A model generated the notes under the pieces. That model did no database searches. It saw only the letters and a program-made list of their open reading frames with translations, and was not told the DNA's origin. Below are positions 27,472-35,291 of a stretch of DNA of 64,000 nt, piece by piece. Each line of letters opens with the position of its first letter. Position 1 is the stretch's first letter. This DNA comes from Acidimicrobiaceae bacterium (GTDB lineage: Bacteria > Actinomycetota > Acidimicrobiia > Acidimicrobiales > Aldehydirespiratoraceae), in contig JAPOUM010000040.1 of the NCBI GenBank assembly GCA_026708645.1, forward strand, positions 248,001 through 312,000, given 5' to 3'. Made by a program: the position numbers and the translations under genes.

Positions 27472-27590
27472 TTCATCACGAGCGGTTCGGTCTTCGGGCC
27501 GGGCCCGGCAACCTGGGGTGGACACCCAAGGTGCCATCCCGCCTCCGGGCGGGGATGCGGCACCGGCCCGGCCGGTGCAACCAAGTGTCC
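27472..27590 (+). ncRNA. SAM-I/SAM-IV family riboswitch upstream of metX
   Basis: The region carries the conserved core of the SAM-I/SAM-IV clan: ATCACGAGCGG at the left, then a GGGCCGGGCCCGGCAACC block at about 27497-27513, then a P3-like hairpin TGGG-gtggaca-CCCA followed by AAGGTGCC, and an ATCCCGCC-tccg-GGCGGGGAT hairpin. A further stem CACCGGC-ccg-GCCGGTG follows at about 27561-27577. It lies in the 275-base leader of metX, the expected regulatory target. I could not find a clean 3' partner for the left P1 strand, so the borders and exact subtype are uncertain. Confidence 0.75.
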
Positions 27591-27634
27591 AAAGAAGTTC
27601 TCTTCGCGGTCACTGGGCCTTGAGTGTCAGCCAT

Positions 27635-27663
27635 GGTCACAAGCCGGCGACAGGCTAGTGACC
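27635..27663 (+). promoter_or_regulatory. Hairpin in the metX leader, candidate expression platform
   Basis: GGTCAC-a-AGCC (27635-27645), a loop of seven bases and GGCT-a-GTGACC (27653-27663) form a ten-pair stem between the SAM aptamer and the metX start. No T-run follows, so control of translation or anti-termination is more likely than simple termination. The ribosome site GAGGGAGG lies about 45 bases further on. Confidence 0.4.
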
Positions 27664-27720
27664 GGCTCGCTCAGGCGGCGCACAGCCATAGTCAGACACA
27701 GTGTCGAGGGAGGCGAGAAG

Positions 27721-28959
27721 GTGAGTCCGGGGTTCGACGGCGAAGCCGCCGACGTTGCGAATGCTGCGCCTGTCGCGCCCGGGCGAGCCGGACCGGGAGG
27801 CCGCTTCCCCGGCGGCCTGCCGGCCAGCGGCGCATGGCGGCCGGGCGACGACGGCGGAGATCGCCGTTTTGCGACGGTCTCAGACGGGCGGCCCTTCGCG
27901 CTGGAGTGGGGCGGGCAGCTCAGCGAAGTGCGTCTGGCTTATGAGACTTGGGGTGAACTCGACCGGCGAAACAGCAATGCGGTGCTTGTGTGCCACGCTC
28001 TCACCGGAGACTCGCATGCCGCGGGAGACAGCGGGCCCGGCCACCCCAGCGCAGGCTGGTGGTCCGAGCTGATAGGCCCCGGCAAAGCAGTGGACACGGA
28101 CCGCTACTTCGTGGTGTGCAGCAATGTGCTGGGGGGGTGTCAGGGCAGCACCGGACCCGCGGACGCCGATCCCGTGGACGACCGGCCGCGCGGGTCGCGG
28201 TTCCCGGTCGTGACGATCCGTGACATGGTGCGGGCGCAGGCTCTGCTGGCCGACCGTCTGGGCGTCGACCGCTGGCTCGCTGTGATCGGCGGTTCCATGG
28301 GCGGAATGCAGGTGCTGGAGTGGGCGGTGATGCACCCCCGTCGGGTGCGGTCGATTCTGCCTTTGGCGACTTGCGCTGCGGCCAGCGCATCGCAGATCGC
28401 TTGGAGCGCGGTGCAGCGTCTGGCGATCGCGACCGACGCCCACTGGCGCGGCGGCGACTATTACGACGAACCCGAGGGGCCCTGGATGGGTCTCGCCCTG
28501 GCTCGCCAGATCGCTCAGATCACCTACCGCACCGCTGAAGTCTTCGAAAGGCGCTTCGAGCGCGCCCTCCACGACCCGGCCGAGAGCTTCGGCCTGTGGG
28601 GACGCTTCGAGATGGAGTCCTATCTCGATCATCACGGCCAGAAGCTGGTGAGACGCTTCGACGCCAACAGCTATCTGCTGCTCAGCCGTGCCATGGACCT
28701 CCACGACGTCGGTCGCGGACGCGGCGGCTCGAACGCCGCGCTCGGACGCATCGAAGTGCCGGTGTTGACGGCGTCGGTTCGCAGCGACTGCCTGTATCCG
28801 CCGCATCAGCAGCAAGAACTCTGCGACGGGATCCGAGCCGGTGGGGGAGACTGCCGTCTGGTGATGCTCGACAGCGACGAAGGCCACGACGGTTTTCTGC
28901 TGGAGCACGAACTGCTGCACGACCCCGTCAGCAGCTTCCTGGAGGAGGTTTCGCGATGA
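27721..28959 (+). CDS. metX: Homoserine O-acetyltransferase
   Basis: Alpha/beta-hydrolase enzyme that acylates homoserine for methionine synthesis, 412 residues. The nucleophile elbow is VIGGSMGGMQVLEWA, substrate residues lie in VCHALTGDSHAAGD and NVLGGCQGSTGP, and the catalytic Asp and His are in LDSDEGHDGFL. The start is the GTG at 27721, with GAGGGAGGCGAG just before it; the upstream extension of the frame runs through the riboswitch and is not coding. The first 45 residues are low-complexity. The SAM leader supports feedback control by S-adenosylmethionine. Succinyl-CoA use cannot be excluded. Confidence 0.95.
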   Translation: MSPGFDGEAADVANAAPVAPGRAGPGGRFPGGLPASGAWRPGDDGGDRRFATVSDGRPFALEWGGQLSEVRLAYETWGELDRRNSNAVLVCHALTGDSHAAGDSGPGHPSAGWWSELIGPGKAVDTDRYFVVCSNVLGGCQGSTGPADADPVDDRPRGSRFPVVTIRDMVRAQALLADRLGVDRWLAVIGGSMGGMQVLEWAVMHPRRVRSILPLATCAAASASQIAWSAVQRLAIATDAHWRGGDYYDEPEGPWMGLALARQIAQITYRTAEVFERRFERALHDPAESFGLWGRFEMESYLDHHGQKLVRRFDANSYLLLSRAMDLHDVGRGRGGSNAALGRIEVPVLTASVRSDCLYPPHQQQELCDGIRAGGGDCRLVMLDSDEGHDGFLLEHELLHDPVSSFLEEVSR

Positions 28960-29435
28960 CGGGGCTGCTGTTCATGCGCCAGACTGCGGGTCGCCTCTGC
29001 CGGCGTGCGGCAGCGAGGCTCGCGCCGGCGGCGCTGGCGCTGGCGGCGGCGGCGTCCTTTGTCGCCTTTGCTGCGCCTGTGTCGCCCGCTGCAGTGCCCG
29101 GCGCGTCCGCAGCCGGGGCGCAGTCAGTCGTCGAAGCTGACTCTGCCCAGGGGGCCGACGCCGAAAGCGAGACTGATCAGGACACCGAACGTCGTCTCGT
29201 GGAACGTGACAGCGATGAGCGCATCGACGCGGTGGTGATCGCGCTGTGGGCGATAGCAGGCGCCATGACGGTGCTGTTGGCGATGTATTTGTGGCACACC
29301 AGCCCGCGCCGCCGAGCCCGGCCGGCGGGCGAGACCAGCATTACCGAGCCGGCGGGCGAGCAAAGCGATACAAAGCCGGCGGGCGAGACCAGCGGTACTT
29401 ACGGAAGCGGAGACGAAACAGACGATTCGGTCTAG
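28956..29435 (+). CDS. Small membrane protein with C-terminal PAGE repeats
   Basis: A 159-residue protein that I do not recognise. It has an N-terminal hydrophobic, probable signal segment rich in Ala (residues about 22-50), an acidic extracytoplasmic region, one membrane helix around residues 92-115 (VVIALWAIAGAMTVLLAMYL) and a cytoplasmic tail with three repeats of the form (R/E/K)PAGE(T/Q)S. Its ATG overlaps the metX stop (ATGA), and the ribosome site GGAGGAGG is at 28941-28948, so it is co-expressed with metX. Function unknown. Confidence 0.7.
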   Translation: MTGLLFMRQTAGRLCRRAAARLAPAALALAAAASFVAFAAPVSPAAVPGASAAGAQSVVEADSAQGADAESETDQDTERRLVERDSDERIDAVVIALWAIAGAMTVLLAMYLWHTSPRRRARPAGETSITEPAGEQSDTKPAGETSGTYGSGDETDDSV

Positions 29436-29444
29436 ATTGGGGAC

Positions 29445-29672
29445 ATGGACGACTCCTTTGATGCAGCTGCCATGATCGAGCGGTTCCGTGAGCGTGCCGC
29501 GGGAGTGAAACGGCGCAACCTTCCCCCAGTGGCAGGAGACGAGCGCAAACATTTCCTCGATCAGGCTCAACTCGACTTCCAGGACTTCGCCATGATCGGT
29601 GACGCCGCCGCCACGCTCAGCGACGGGATTCTGCAGCTGACCATCGACTTGCGTCCCGCTGATTCGCGCTGA
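29445..29672 (+). CDS. Conserved small protein of unknown function
   Basis: A 75-residue soluble protein, MDDSFDAAAMIERFRERA at the start, then a basic patch (VKRRNLPP) and a C-terminal half that looks strand-rich (ATLSDGILQLTIDLRP). The ATG at 29445 follows TTGGGGAC. It lies nine bases after the membrane-protein gene, so it may belong to the metX transcript. Its codon use and position make it a likely real gene, but I cannot assign a role. Confidence 0.6.
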   Translation: MDDSFDAAAMIERFRERAAGVKRRNLPPVAGDERKHFLDQAQLDFQDFAMIGDAAATLSDGILQLTIDLRPADSR

Positions 29673-29716
29673 TCGCGTGGCCTGCACAGAGATCGAAGCT
29701 AGGATCACCGGCACCC

Positions 29717-29789
29717 GCGGACGTAGCTCAGTTGGTAGAGCGCAACCTTGCCAAGGTTGAGGTCGCCGGTTCGAACCCGGTCGTCCGCT
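29717..29789 (+). tRNA. tRNA-Gly (GCC)
   Basis: A 73-base cloverleaf: acceptor GCGGACG pairs with CGTCCGC, D-arm contains AGCTCAGTTGGTAGAGC, anticodon loop TTGCCAA with GCC at 29750-29752, and T-loop GGTTCGAACCC. CCA is not encoded; the discriminator is T. Confidence 0.97.
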
Positions 29790-29803
29790 CAGATGCTCCC
29801 GCC

Positions 29804-30388
29804 GTGCCCGTAGGCGGCTCTGGCTCGTCCGCCCTTTGTTTGGTGGCGCTCGGCGACTACTGGCGTGAGAGTTCTTGCGGATTCGAGCGCACCGAGATCG
29901 GGGAGCTGCTTCATCTGGCCAAAGACTCGGGCGATCCTGGCGCTGCGGCAGAGCTGGCTGAGCGCTTCGCCCGCTGTGCTGCGGGCCTGCCCGCTGCGCC
30001 TGACAGCGCCGAGTTGCGCCTCGTGACGGCAGTTCCGTCGTTTCTTGCGGCATCCGAGTCTGAGCAAACAGGCGACCGTCATCGGTCTTTGGCGCAGATA
30101 CTGGCTGAGTCGCTGGCCGCCGCCGGCGCGGGGGAGTGCCGTCACGATTTGGTCGCCAGAAGCAATCCCACTCCGCGGATGCGTCATGTCGCACTGGATC
30201 GACGCGCCGAGACGGCGGCGGCGGCGGGTTACACGGCCCGTGAGCCGCTGGTGTCAGGCCGTCACATCGTGCTGGTCGACGATGTGATGCTCACCGGCGC
30301 CACCCTCGACGCCGTGGCAGGCGCTCTCACCGACGCCGGCGCGTCCTCTGTCGTGATGGTGGCGGCGGCGCGCACCCGCAAGCGCTGA
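29804..30388 (+). CDS. ComF-like phosphoribosyltransferase-domain protein
   Basis: A protein of about 195 residues with a C-terminal PRT domain: the PRPP loop is HIVLVDDVMLTGATLDAV, preceded by a basic stretch (RSNPTPRMRHVALDRR) and followed by VVMVAAARTRKR. The N-terminal part has GDYWRESSCGFERTEIGELLHLAKDSG, as in ComF-like proteins linked to DNA uptake or repair, though the usual zinc-finger cysteines are absent. The frame runs through the upstream tRNA, so the true start must lie after 29789; GTG 29804 or TTG/GTG at 29840/29843 are options. Two tRNAs follow. Confidence 0.75.
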   Translation: MPVGGSGSSALCLVALGDYWRESSCGFERTEIGELLHLAKDSGDPGAAAELAERFARCAAGLPAAPDSAELRLVTAVPSFLAASESEQTGDRHRSLAQILAESLAAAGAGECRHDLVARSNPTPRMRHVALDRRAETAAAAGYTAREPLVSGRHIVLVDDVMLTGATLDAVAGALTDAGASSVVMVAAARTRKR

Positions 30389-30446
30389 CACTGCGCAGCG
30401 CGGCTGGGGCCGCTCGGCGCAGCGTGGACGCTACGCTGCCAGTCTC

Positions 30447-30521
30447 GCGCCGGTGCCCGAGCGGACCAAGGGAACGGCCTGCAAAGCCGTAAAGCCGCGG
30501 GTTCGAATCCCGCCCGGCGCT
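30447..30521 (+). tRNA. tRNA-Cys (GCA)
   Basis: Acceptor GCGCCGG pairs with CCGGCGC (30514-30520). The anticodon stem ACGGC/GCCGT encloses loop CTGCAAA with GCA at 30481-30483, and the T-arm GCGGG-TTCGAAT-CCCGC is perfect. CCA is not encoded. Confidence 0.95.
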
Positions 30522-30571
30522 CTGAGAAGGCACGCTGCCGCCGCCGCGATCTGCTAGCCTTTCGTGCTTCG

Positions 30572-30646
30572 GGGCCGTTAGCTCAGCCTGGTTAGAGCGC
30601 CTGCTCGACACGCAGGAGGTCAGAGGTTCAAATCCCCTACGGCCCA
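30572..30646 (+). tRNA. tRNA-Val (GAC)
   Basis: Acceptor GGGCCGT pairs with ACGGCCC (30639-30645). The D-arm is GCTC-AGCCTGGTTA-GAGC, the anticodon stem CCTGC/GCAGG encloses TCGACAC with GAC at 30607-30609, and the T-loop is GGTTCAAATCC with one A-C mismatch in the stem. The downstream gene begins 17 bases later, so read-through could co-transcribe it. Confidence 0.95.
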
Positions 30647-30662
30647 CGCAGAGGAGGCAGAA

Positions 30663-31532
30663 ATGGCCAGATGCGCGTTCGTCGGGCTCGGAGTGATGGG
30701 CTACCCGATGGCAGGACACCTGGTTTCGGCCGGGCACGACGTGACCGTCTACAACCGCACCCCTTCGGTGGCGGCGTCCTGGGCGGCTGAGCACGGCGGG
30801 GCGAGCGCGTCCACACCGGCCGGCGCGGCCCACGGCGCTGATTGCGTGATGATGTGCGTGGGCGACGACGACGACGTGCGGGCTGTGACCGTCGGGCCTG
30901 GGGGAGTGTTCGAGTCGCTGGCCTCCGGGGCGGTGCTTGTGGATCACACCACAGCCTCAGCAAACCTGGCCGAGGAACTGCACTCCGCCGCCGCCGAGAA
31001 GGGCGCAGGATTCGTGGACGCCCCGGTTTCCGGCGGCGAGATCGGCGCCAAGAACGGAGCCCTCACCGTGATGTGCGGCGGCGATCAGGCCGCATTCGAT
31101 CAGGCGCGGCCGGTCGTCGCCTCCTACGCAAAGGCGGTCGCCTTGCTGGGCGGCCCCGGCAGCGGGCAGCGCACCAAGATGGTCAACCAGATCTGCATCG
31201 CCGGGCTGGTGCAGGGCTTGGCCGAAGGCATCGACTTCGCCCGCCGGGCCGGGCTCGACATAGAGCAGGTCGTCGACGTGATCTCGCAGGGCGCGGCCGG
31301 GTCGTGGCAGATGGCCAACCGCGGGCCCACCATGGCACGCCGCGAGTTCGATTTCGGTTTCGCGCTCGACTGGATGCGAAAAGATCTGGCGATCTGTTTC
31401 GCCGAAGCCGAGCGCGTCGGCGCCACTTTGCCCCTCACAGCGATCATCGATCAGCACTACGCCCGTCTGCAGCGTGAAGGGCACGGTCGCTGGGACACGA
31501 GCGCGCTGATCGAACTGTTGCGCGACGACTGA
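30663..31532 (+). CDS. NAD(P)-dependent 3-hydroxyisobutyrate dehydrogenase-family oxidoreductase
   Basis: Beta-hydroxyacid dehydrogenase, 289 residues. The nucleotide motif is FVGLGVMGYPMAGHL, the family signature DAPVSGGEIGAKNG, and the catalytic Lys lies in GSGQRTKMVNQI. Members act on 3-hydroxyisobutyrate, tartronate semialdehyde, gamma-hydroxybutyrate or succinic semialdehyde. GAGGAGG precedes the ATG. It is directly downstream of tRNA-Val. In this genome it could serve valine or inositol-derived semialdehyde metabolism, but that is inference. Confidence 0.92.
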   Translation: MARCAFVGLGVMGYPMAGHLVSAGHDVTVYNRTPSVAASWAAEHGGASASTPAGAAHGADCVMMCVGDDDDVRAVTVGPGGVFESLASGAVLVDHTTASANLAEELHSAAAEKGAGFVDAPVSGGEIGAKNGALTVMCGGDQAAFDQARPVVASYAKAVALLGGPGSGQRTKMVNQICIAGLVQGLAEGIDFARRAGLDIEQVVDVISQGAAGSWQMANRGPTMARREFDFGFALDWMRKDLAICFAEAERVGATLPLTAIIDQHYARLQREGHGRWDTSALIELLRDD

Positions 31533-31636
31533 CGGAAGCGCCGGCAGGCTCTCGGGTCGCCGCAGGACCCGGTGTTCGTTCGGCCCCTGCGGCCCGGACC
31601 GGCGCAGCAGCGCCGCAGTCGGTAGCGGCAGGGATC

Positions 31637-32227
31637 TCAGCTTGCAGCGAAGTTGGCGGAGGCGAACTCCCAGTTGGCGAGATGCTCCACGAAAGCGTTC
31701 AAATACGCCGGGCGAGCATTCTGATAGTCGAGGTAGTAGGCGTGCTCCCACACGTCGACGGTCAGCAGCGGGCGACGCCCGTGGCGCAGCGGCGTGTCGG
31801 CGTCGTCGGTGTTGACGATGCTCAGACCGTCGGCGTCTGACACCAGCCAAGTCCAGCCCGACGCGAAGTTGCCTGTGGCAGCAGCGACGAACCGGCTGTT
31901 GAACTCGTCCAACGATCCGAAGCTGGCCTCCAGAGCGGCCAGCAGGTCGCTCGAAGGCGCTTCCAGCGCGCCCGGCGACATCGAGTTCCAGTAGAAGGCG
32001 TGGTTCCAGGACTGCGCCGCGTTGTTGAACAGCGGCGACGGCATGTCGGCCGCGGCGACGATGTCCTCCAGTGAGGCGCCTTCGTGGGCCGTGCCGGCGA
32101 TCAGCTTGTTGAGATTGGCTACGTAGGTGGCGTGATGCTTGCCGTGATGGAAGCCCATGGTGCGCTCAGAGATGTGCGGAGCGAGGGCGTCGGCAGGGTA
32201 GGGGAGCGGGGAATGCTCGATGGTCAT
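31637..32227 (-). CDS. Superoxide dismutase, Fe/Mn type
   Basis: Detoxifies superoxide in the cytoplasm, 196 residues. The four metal ligands are visible: His in FHHGKHHATYV, His in AAQSWNHAFYW, and Asp and His in VDVWEHAYYLDYQ. The GNFASGWTWLV segment is conserved. Whether it uses iron or manganese cannot be read with certainty; AAQSWNH resembles iron forms. It is transcribed alone on the minus strand, with ROK kinase next. Confidence 0.96.
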   Translation of the reverse strand: MTIEHSPLPYPADALAPHISERTMGFHHGKHHATYVANLNKLIAGTAHEGASLEDIVAAADMPSPLFNNAAQSWNHAFYWNSMSPGALEAPSSDLLAALEASFGSLDEFNSRFVAAATGNFASGWTWLVSDADGLSIVNTDDADTPLRHGRRPLLTVDVWEHAYYLDYQNARPAYLNAFVEHLANWEFASANFAAS

Positions 32228-32330
32228 CGCAAGATTGATCTTTCATAAGGGAGCAGGGGCACAAGCGAATATATCCCTGCTCGGATGCCTCGCGATCAGA
32301 TTGAGACTCCGTCGCGGTCGTCCGCCGGTT

Positions 32331-33257
32331 TCAGTGCCGCGACAGTCGCGTTCGCGCGAGCAGCGCGGCGCCGAGCAGGCCCGAGTCGTCTCCCAGGGAC
32401 GGGGACGCGATGAAGCAGTCGAGGTCGAGCGAGTAATCGGCGTATCCGGCGAGTTCGACGATGCCGGCGTCTCGGATCATGTCCGCCATCGCCGGCCGAT
32501 TGCCGACGCCGCCGCCGAAGACTATGCGATCCGGCGCGACCGAGTAGCAGAGAACCCGCACCAGCTGCGCGAGGTATGCAGCCTCGAGTCGCCAGATTTC
32601 GTCGCGCTCGTCGGCTTCGCTCGGGTCGATGCCCCAACGCTCGGCGACGGCGGGGCCGGAGGCCATGCCTTCGAGGCAGTCACGATGGAACGGGCAGCGT
32701 CCCGGGTAGTCGTCGCCGTCGACCCGGCGGACCGGGATGTGCCCGAGCTCGCTGTGGCGCCGCCCGCGCAGCGGCTCGCCATTCTTGGCGACGGCGGCGC
32801 CGATGCCTGTTCCGACCGTCACGTAAGCCAGTTGATCGGGCGGCGGCTGCTGCGGGCCGAGCAGCTGCTCGGCGACCGCGGCTGCTTCCACGTCGGTCTG
32901 TATGCCGGCGGGCACTTCGAGGGCTTGCGCCAGCCGACGGAGGATGCGAGCGCCCGTCCATCCGGGCTTGGGGGTGCCGGTGATCGATCCGTGGCCGGGC
33001 GAGCTCTCGTCGAGGTCGACCGGCCCGAAAGAAGCGATCCCCAAAGCGGCGATCTCTCGATGTGCGGCGAAGAACTCCACCACCTCGGCCAGCGTGGTGT
33101 CGGGATCCGATGTCGACACCACTACCGAGTCGACGATCTCGAGGACGCCCGAAGCGCCGGCGCTGGACACGGCCGCCGCTCGGAACTTGGTGCCGCCCGC
33201 CTCCAATGCTCCCAGCAGACGGGGCGTCGCCTCAGGCTCGGACCCTGTTCGGGGCAT
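32331..33257 (-). CDS. ROK-family sugar kinase (fructokinase/glucokinase type)
   Basis: ATP-dependent sugar kinase, 308 residues. The phosphate motif GALEAGGTKFRAAAV is N-terminal, TVGTGIGAAVAKNGE is the second phosphate loop, and the ROK zinc site is present in ELGHIPVRR with CPFHRDCLEG. Catalytic Asp is in IQTDVEAAAVAEQ. The form resembles bacterial ROK fructokinases (Mak/ScrK-like) more than repressors, as no DNA-binding domain exists. It lies ten bases before the molybdopterin protein gene's end, likely not related in function. Confidence 0.9.
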   Translation of the reverse strand: MPRTGSEPEATPRLLGALEAGGTKFRAAAVSSAGASGVLEIVDSVVVSTSDPDTTLAEVVEFFAAHREIAALGIASFGPVDLDESSPGHGSITGTPKPGWTGARILRRLAQALEVPAGIQTDVEAAAVAEQLLGPQQPPPDQLAYVTVGTGIGAAVAKNGEPLRGRRHSELGHIPVRRVDGDDYPGRCPFHRDCLEGMASGPAVAERWGIDPSEADERDEIWRLEAAYLAQLVRVLCYSVAPDRIVFGGGVGNRPAMADMIRDAGIVELAGYADYSLDLDCFIASPSLGDDSGLLGAALLARTRLSRH

Positions 33258-33267
33258 GGCGAGACTC

Positions 33268-34287
33268 CTACTCCAGCGGGAACGGCAGCTGCAGCCACCA
33301 CGGACGATCGCGCAGGTCTACCCGTCCGACCCATTTGACCCACCAGAAGCCTCGCCGTCCCGGCGCCACCAGTCGAACCGGTGCTCCATGACCGCGGCGC
33401 AGCGGCTCGCCGTTGTAGCCGACGGCCAGATGCAGATTGCCTGCGTCGTCAGCCGGGAACAGGCGGCTGTAGCCGGTCACCGACGCGACTTCGATGCTGC
33501 GCGCGCTGATGTCGGGCATCAGTTCGGCCAGAGGCGCCGCGTCCCACGACTGGCGGCTCCACCAGCCGCCTGTGCAGTCCAGGTCGGCTTGCAGCGGACG
33601 CGCCCGATCCTGCAGGTCCGCCAGTTCGACGCGCCGCCCGGCGATGAGCAGTTCCCAGTCGTCGGCGGCCAGCCGCGGCGAGCGGTCGTTGAGCCACATG
33701 GTCGTCGGCATCCGCTCGGGTTCGAACGAAGCGATCTCGTGCGAACCGGTGAAGCGCCTGTTGTCGCCGACGAGCAGCTGCTGGATCCCGTAGACGGCGC
33801 CGGCTGCCGCGACCGCGGCGCCGCCTCCCAGCAGGGTGCGGCGGTCGAGATCCGCAGGACGGACCCGGCTCGGGCGGCTGACGACGTGCCAGACCAGCAA
33901 CGGAGACAGCAGCGCGGCGAGCAGCACATGGGTCCACAGAGCCGACCAATAGCCGACCCCGTGCCACAATCCTGTGGCGTGAAGCACCCCCAGCGCCACA
34001 GTCGACAGCACCGCAAGCCCGAGCAACACCGAAAGCAGGCGAGTGGCGCGACGGCGTCTCATCCCGGTGCGCACCGAGCCTTTGAGCTTCGCCGGCGCCA
34101 GAGCCAGCACTGCCAAGCCGGCGAACGCGTGCGCGAGCGTCACCCAGCGGCCCCAGCCGCTGCCCACGGCCCACGCGACCAGGCCGCTGACACCGGCTGC
34201 TGCCACAGCCGCTCCCAGCAGCAGATCCACACGCCTGGCCGTGAGCCACGACGCCGAAGAGAGCGGCACTGCGATGCGCGGATTCAA
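33268..34287 (-). CDS. Membrane-bound sulfite oxidase-like molybdopterin protein
   Basis: A 339-residue fusion: the N-terminal half (residues 15-150) has about four membrane helices with His residues (WVTLAHAFAGL, WTHVLLAALLSP, VWHVVSRP), like a small cytochrome-b-type anchor. The C-terminal half from about residue 185 is a sulfite-oxidase-fold molybdopterin domain with the Mo-ligand Cys in DCTGGWWSRQSW and YNGEPLRRGHGAPVRLVAP. MsrP/YedY relatives repair methionine sulfoxide or oxidise sulfur compounds with a separate heme partner; here both may be in one chain. Substrate unknown. Confidence 0.85.
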   Translation of the reverse strand: MNPRIAVPLSSASWLTARRVDLLLGAAVAAAGVSGLVAWAVGSGWGRWVTLAHAFAGLAVLALAPAKLKGSVRTGMRRRRATRLLSVLLGLAVLSTVALGVLHATGLWHGVGYWSALWTHVLLAALLSPLLVWHVVSRPSRVRPADLDRRTLLGGGAAVAAAGAVYGIQQLLVGDNRRFTGSHEIASFEPERMPTTMWLNDRSPRLAADDWELLIAGRRVELADLQDRARPLQADLDCTGGWWSRQSWDAAPLAELMPDISARSIEVASVTGYSRLFPADDAGNLHLAVGYNGEPLRRGHGAPVRLVAPGRRGFWWVKWVGRVDLRDRPWWLQLPFPLE

Positions 34288-34302
34288 AGACGGTCTCTGC
34301 TG

Positions 34303-34347
34303 GGTCTCAGCGGCGGGTCTCGCTGACCGGTCTCAGCGGCGGGTCTC
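34303..34347 (+). repeat. 19-base direct repeat, two copies
   Basis: GGTCTCAGCGGCGGGTCTC occurs at 34303-34321 and 34329-34347, seven bases apart, in the gap upstream of the molybdopterin gene. GTCAGTA occurs twice just after. It may be a regulator site for the minus-strand gene at 33268 or a simple slippage product. Confidence 0.6.
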
Positions 34348-34400
34348 ATCGCCCAGTGCTGTGATCGGCTGAGCCGGGCTGTCAGTAGCTTGCCGGGTTG

Positions 34401-35189
34401 TCAGTACATCGACGACGAGCGGGACACGGGTTCCTCGCCGCGGGCGAGGCGCAGCTCGTCAGCGAGCGCCCGAGACAAAGCTGCCGTGTCGGAGGTGACC
34501 GTGAGCATGCGGAAGCCCTGCGCGCTGCGACGCTGGCACAGCTCCGAAACGGTGTGGCATCCCGCTGTCACGCCGTGACGCGAGCAGGCGTCCAGGATCG
34601 CTGCCACAGCGCCGTCGAAAGCCGGTTCGCCGTCGTTGTTGCGCGGCGGCAGCCCCAGGCTCACCGACAAGTCCGACGGCCCCATGTAGACCGCATCGAC
34701 GCCCGGCACCGACAGTATCTCGTCGAGGTTCGACAGCGCCTCGGTCGTCTCGATCATCGGGATCACGGCCACGTCGGCGTTGGCGTTCGTGAAATAGTCC
34801 GAGCCTTCCTGACGAACCACACGGGTGCCTCCGTAGCTGCGTCCGCCGTCGGGGGGATAGCGGCAGGCGGCTACTGCGGCCTCGGCCTCGCGGCCTGTGT
34901 TGACCATCGGGATGACCACCCCTCTGGCGCCTGCGTCGAGGCTCTTGCCGATGATGCCCGGCTCGTTCCACGGCACCCGCACCAGCGGAGTGGCCGAGCC
35001 GAGGTTGACGGCTTGCAGCATGGGCCATATGTCGCTGTAGCCGATGTGGCCGTGCTGAGCGTCGATGCAGACATAGTCGAAGTCTCCTCGGGCGACGATC
35101 TCGGCGCTGTAAGCGTTGGGAATGCCGAGCCAGCCTCCGAGGGCCGCCTCGCCTGCCGCCCAGCGGCGACGCATCAGGTTGTCTCTCAT
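34401..35189 (-). CDS. HpcH/HpaI-family class II aldolase
   Basis: A 262-residue metal-dependent pyruvate aldolase of the 4-hydroxy-2-oxoheptanedioate type. GGWLGIPNAYSAEIVARGDFDYV is at the start (broken here into WLGIPNAYSAEIVA and FDYVCIDAQHGHIGY), the catalytic His is in DAQHGH, metal ligands lie in IPMIETTEAL and YMGPSDLSVSLG. It is divergent from the enoyl-CoA hydratase at 35292. The family cleaves 4-hydroxy-2-oxoacids to pyruvate and an aldehyde; the exact substrate is open. Confidence 0.9.
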   Translation of the reverse strand: MRDNLMRRRWAAGEAALGGWLGIPNAYSAEIVARGDFDYVCIDAQHGHIGYSDIWPMLQAVNLGSATPLVRVPWNEPGIIGKSLDAGARGVVIPMVNTGREAEAAVAACRYPPDGGRSYGGTRVVRQEGSDYFTNANADVAVIPMIETTEALSNLDEILSVPGVDAVYMGPSDLSVSLGLPPRNNDGEPAFDGAVAAILDACSRHGVTAGCHTVSELCQRRSAQGFRMLTVTSDTAALSRALADELRLARGEEPVSRSSSMY

Positions 35190-35291
35190 GAGGTTCTTCT
35201 AGCACAGTCGGCTGCGCGATCCTGCCTGGCGCCGATCAGATCAGATGGCGGCGTGCGCCGCAAAGAGCCGAAGAGGCTGCATCATACGGTC

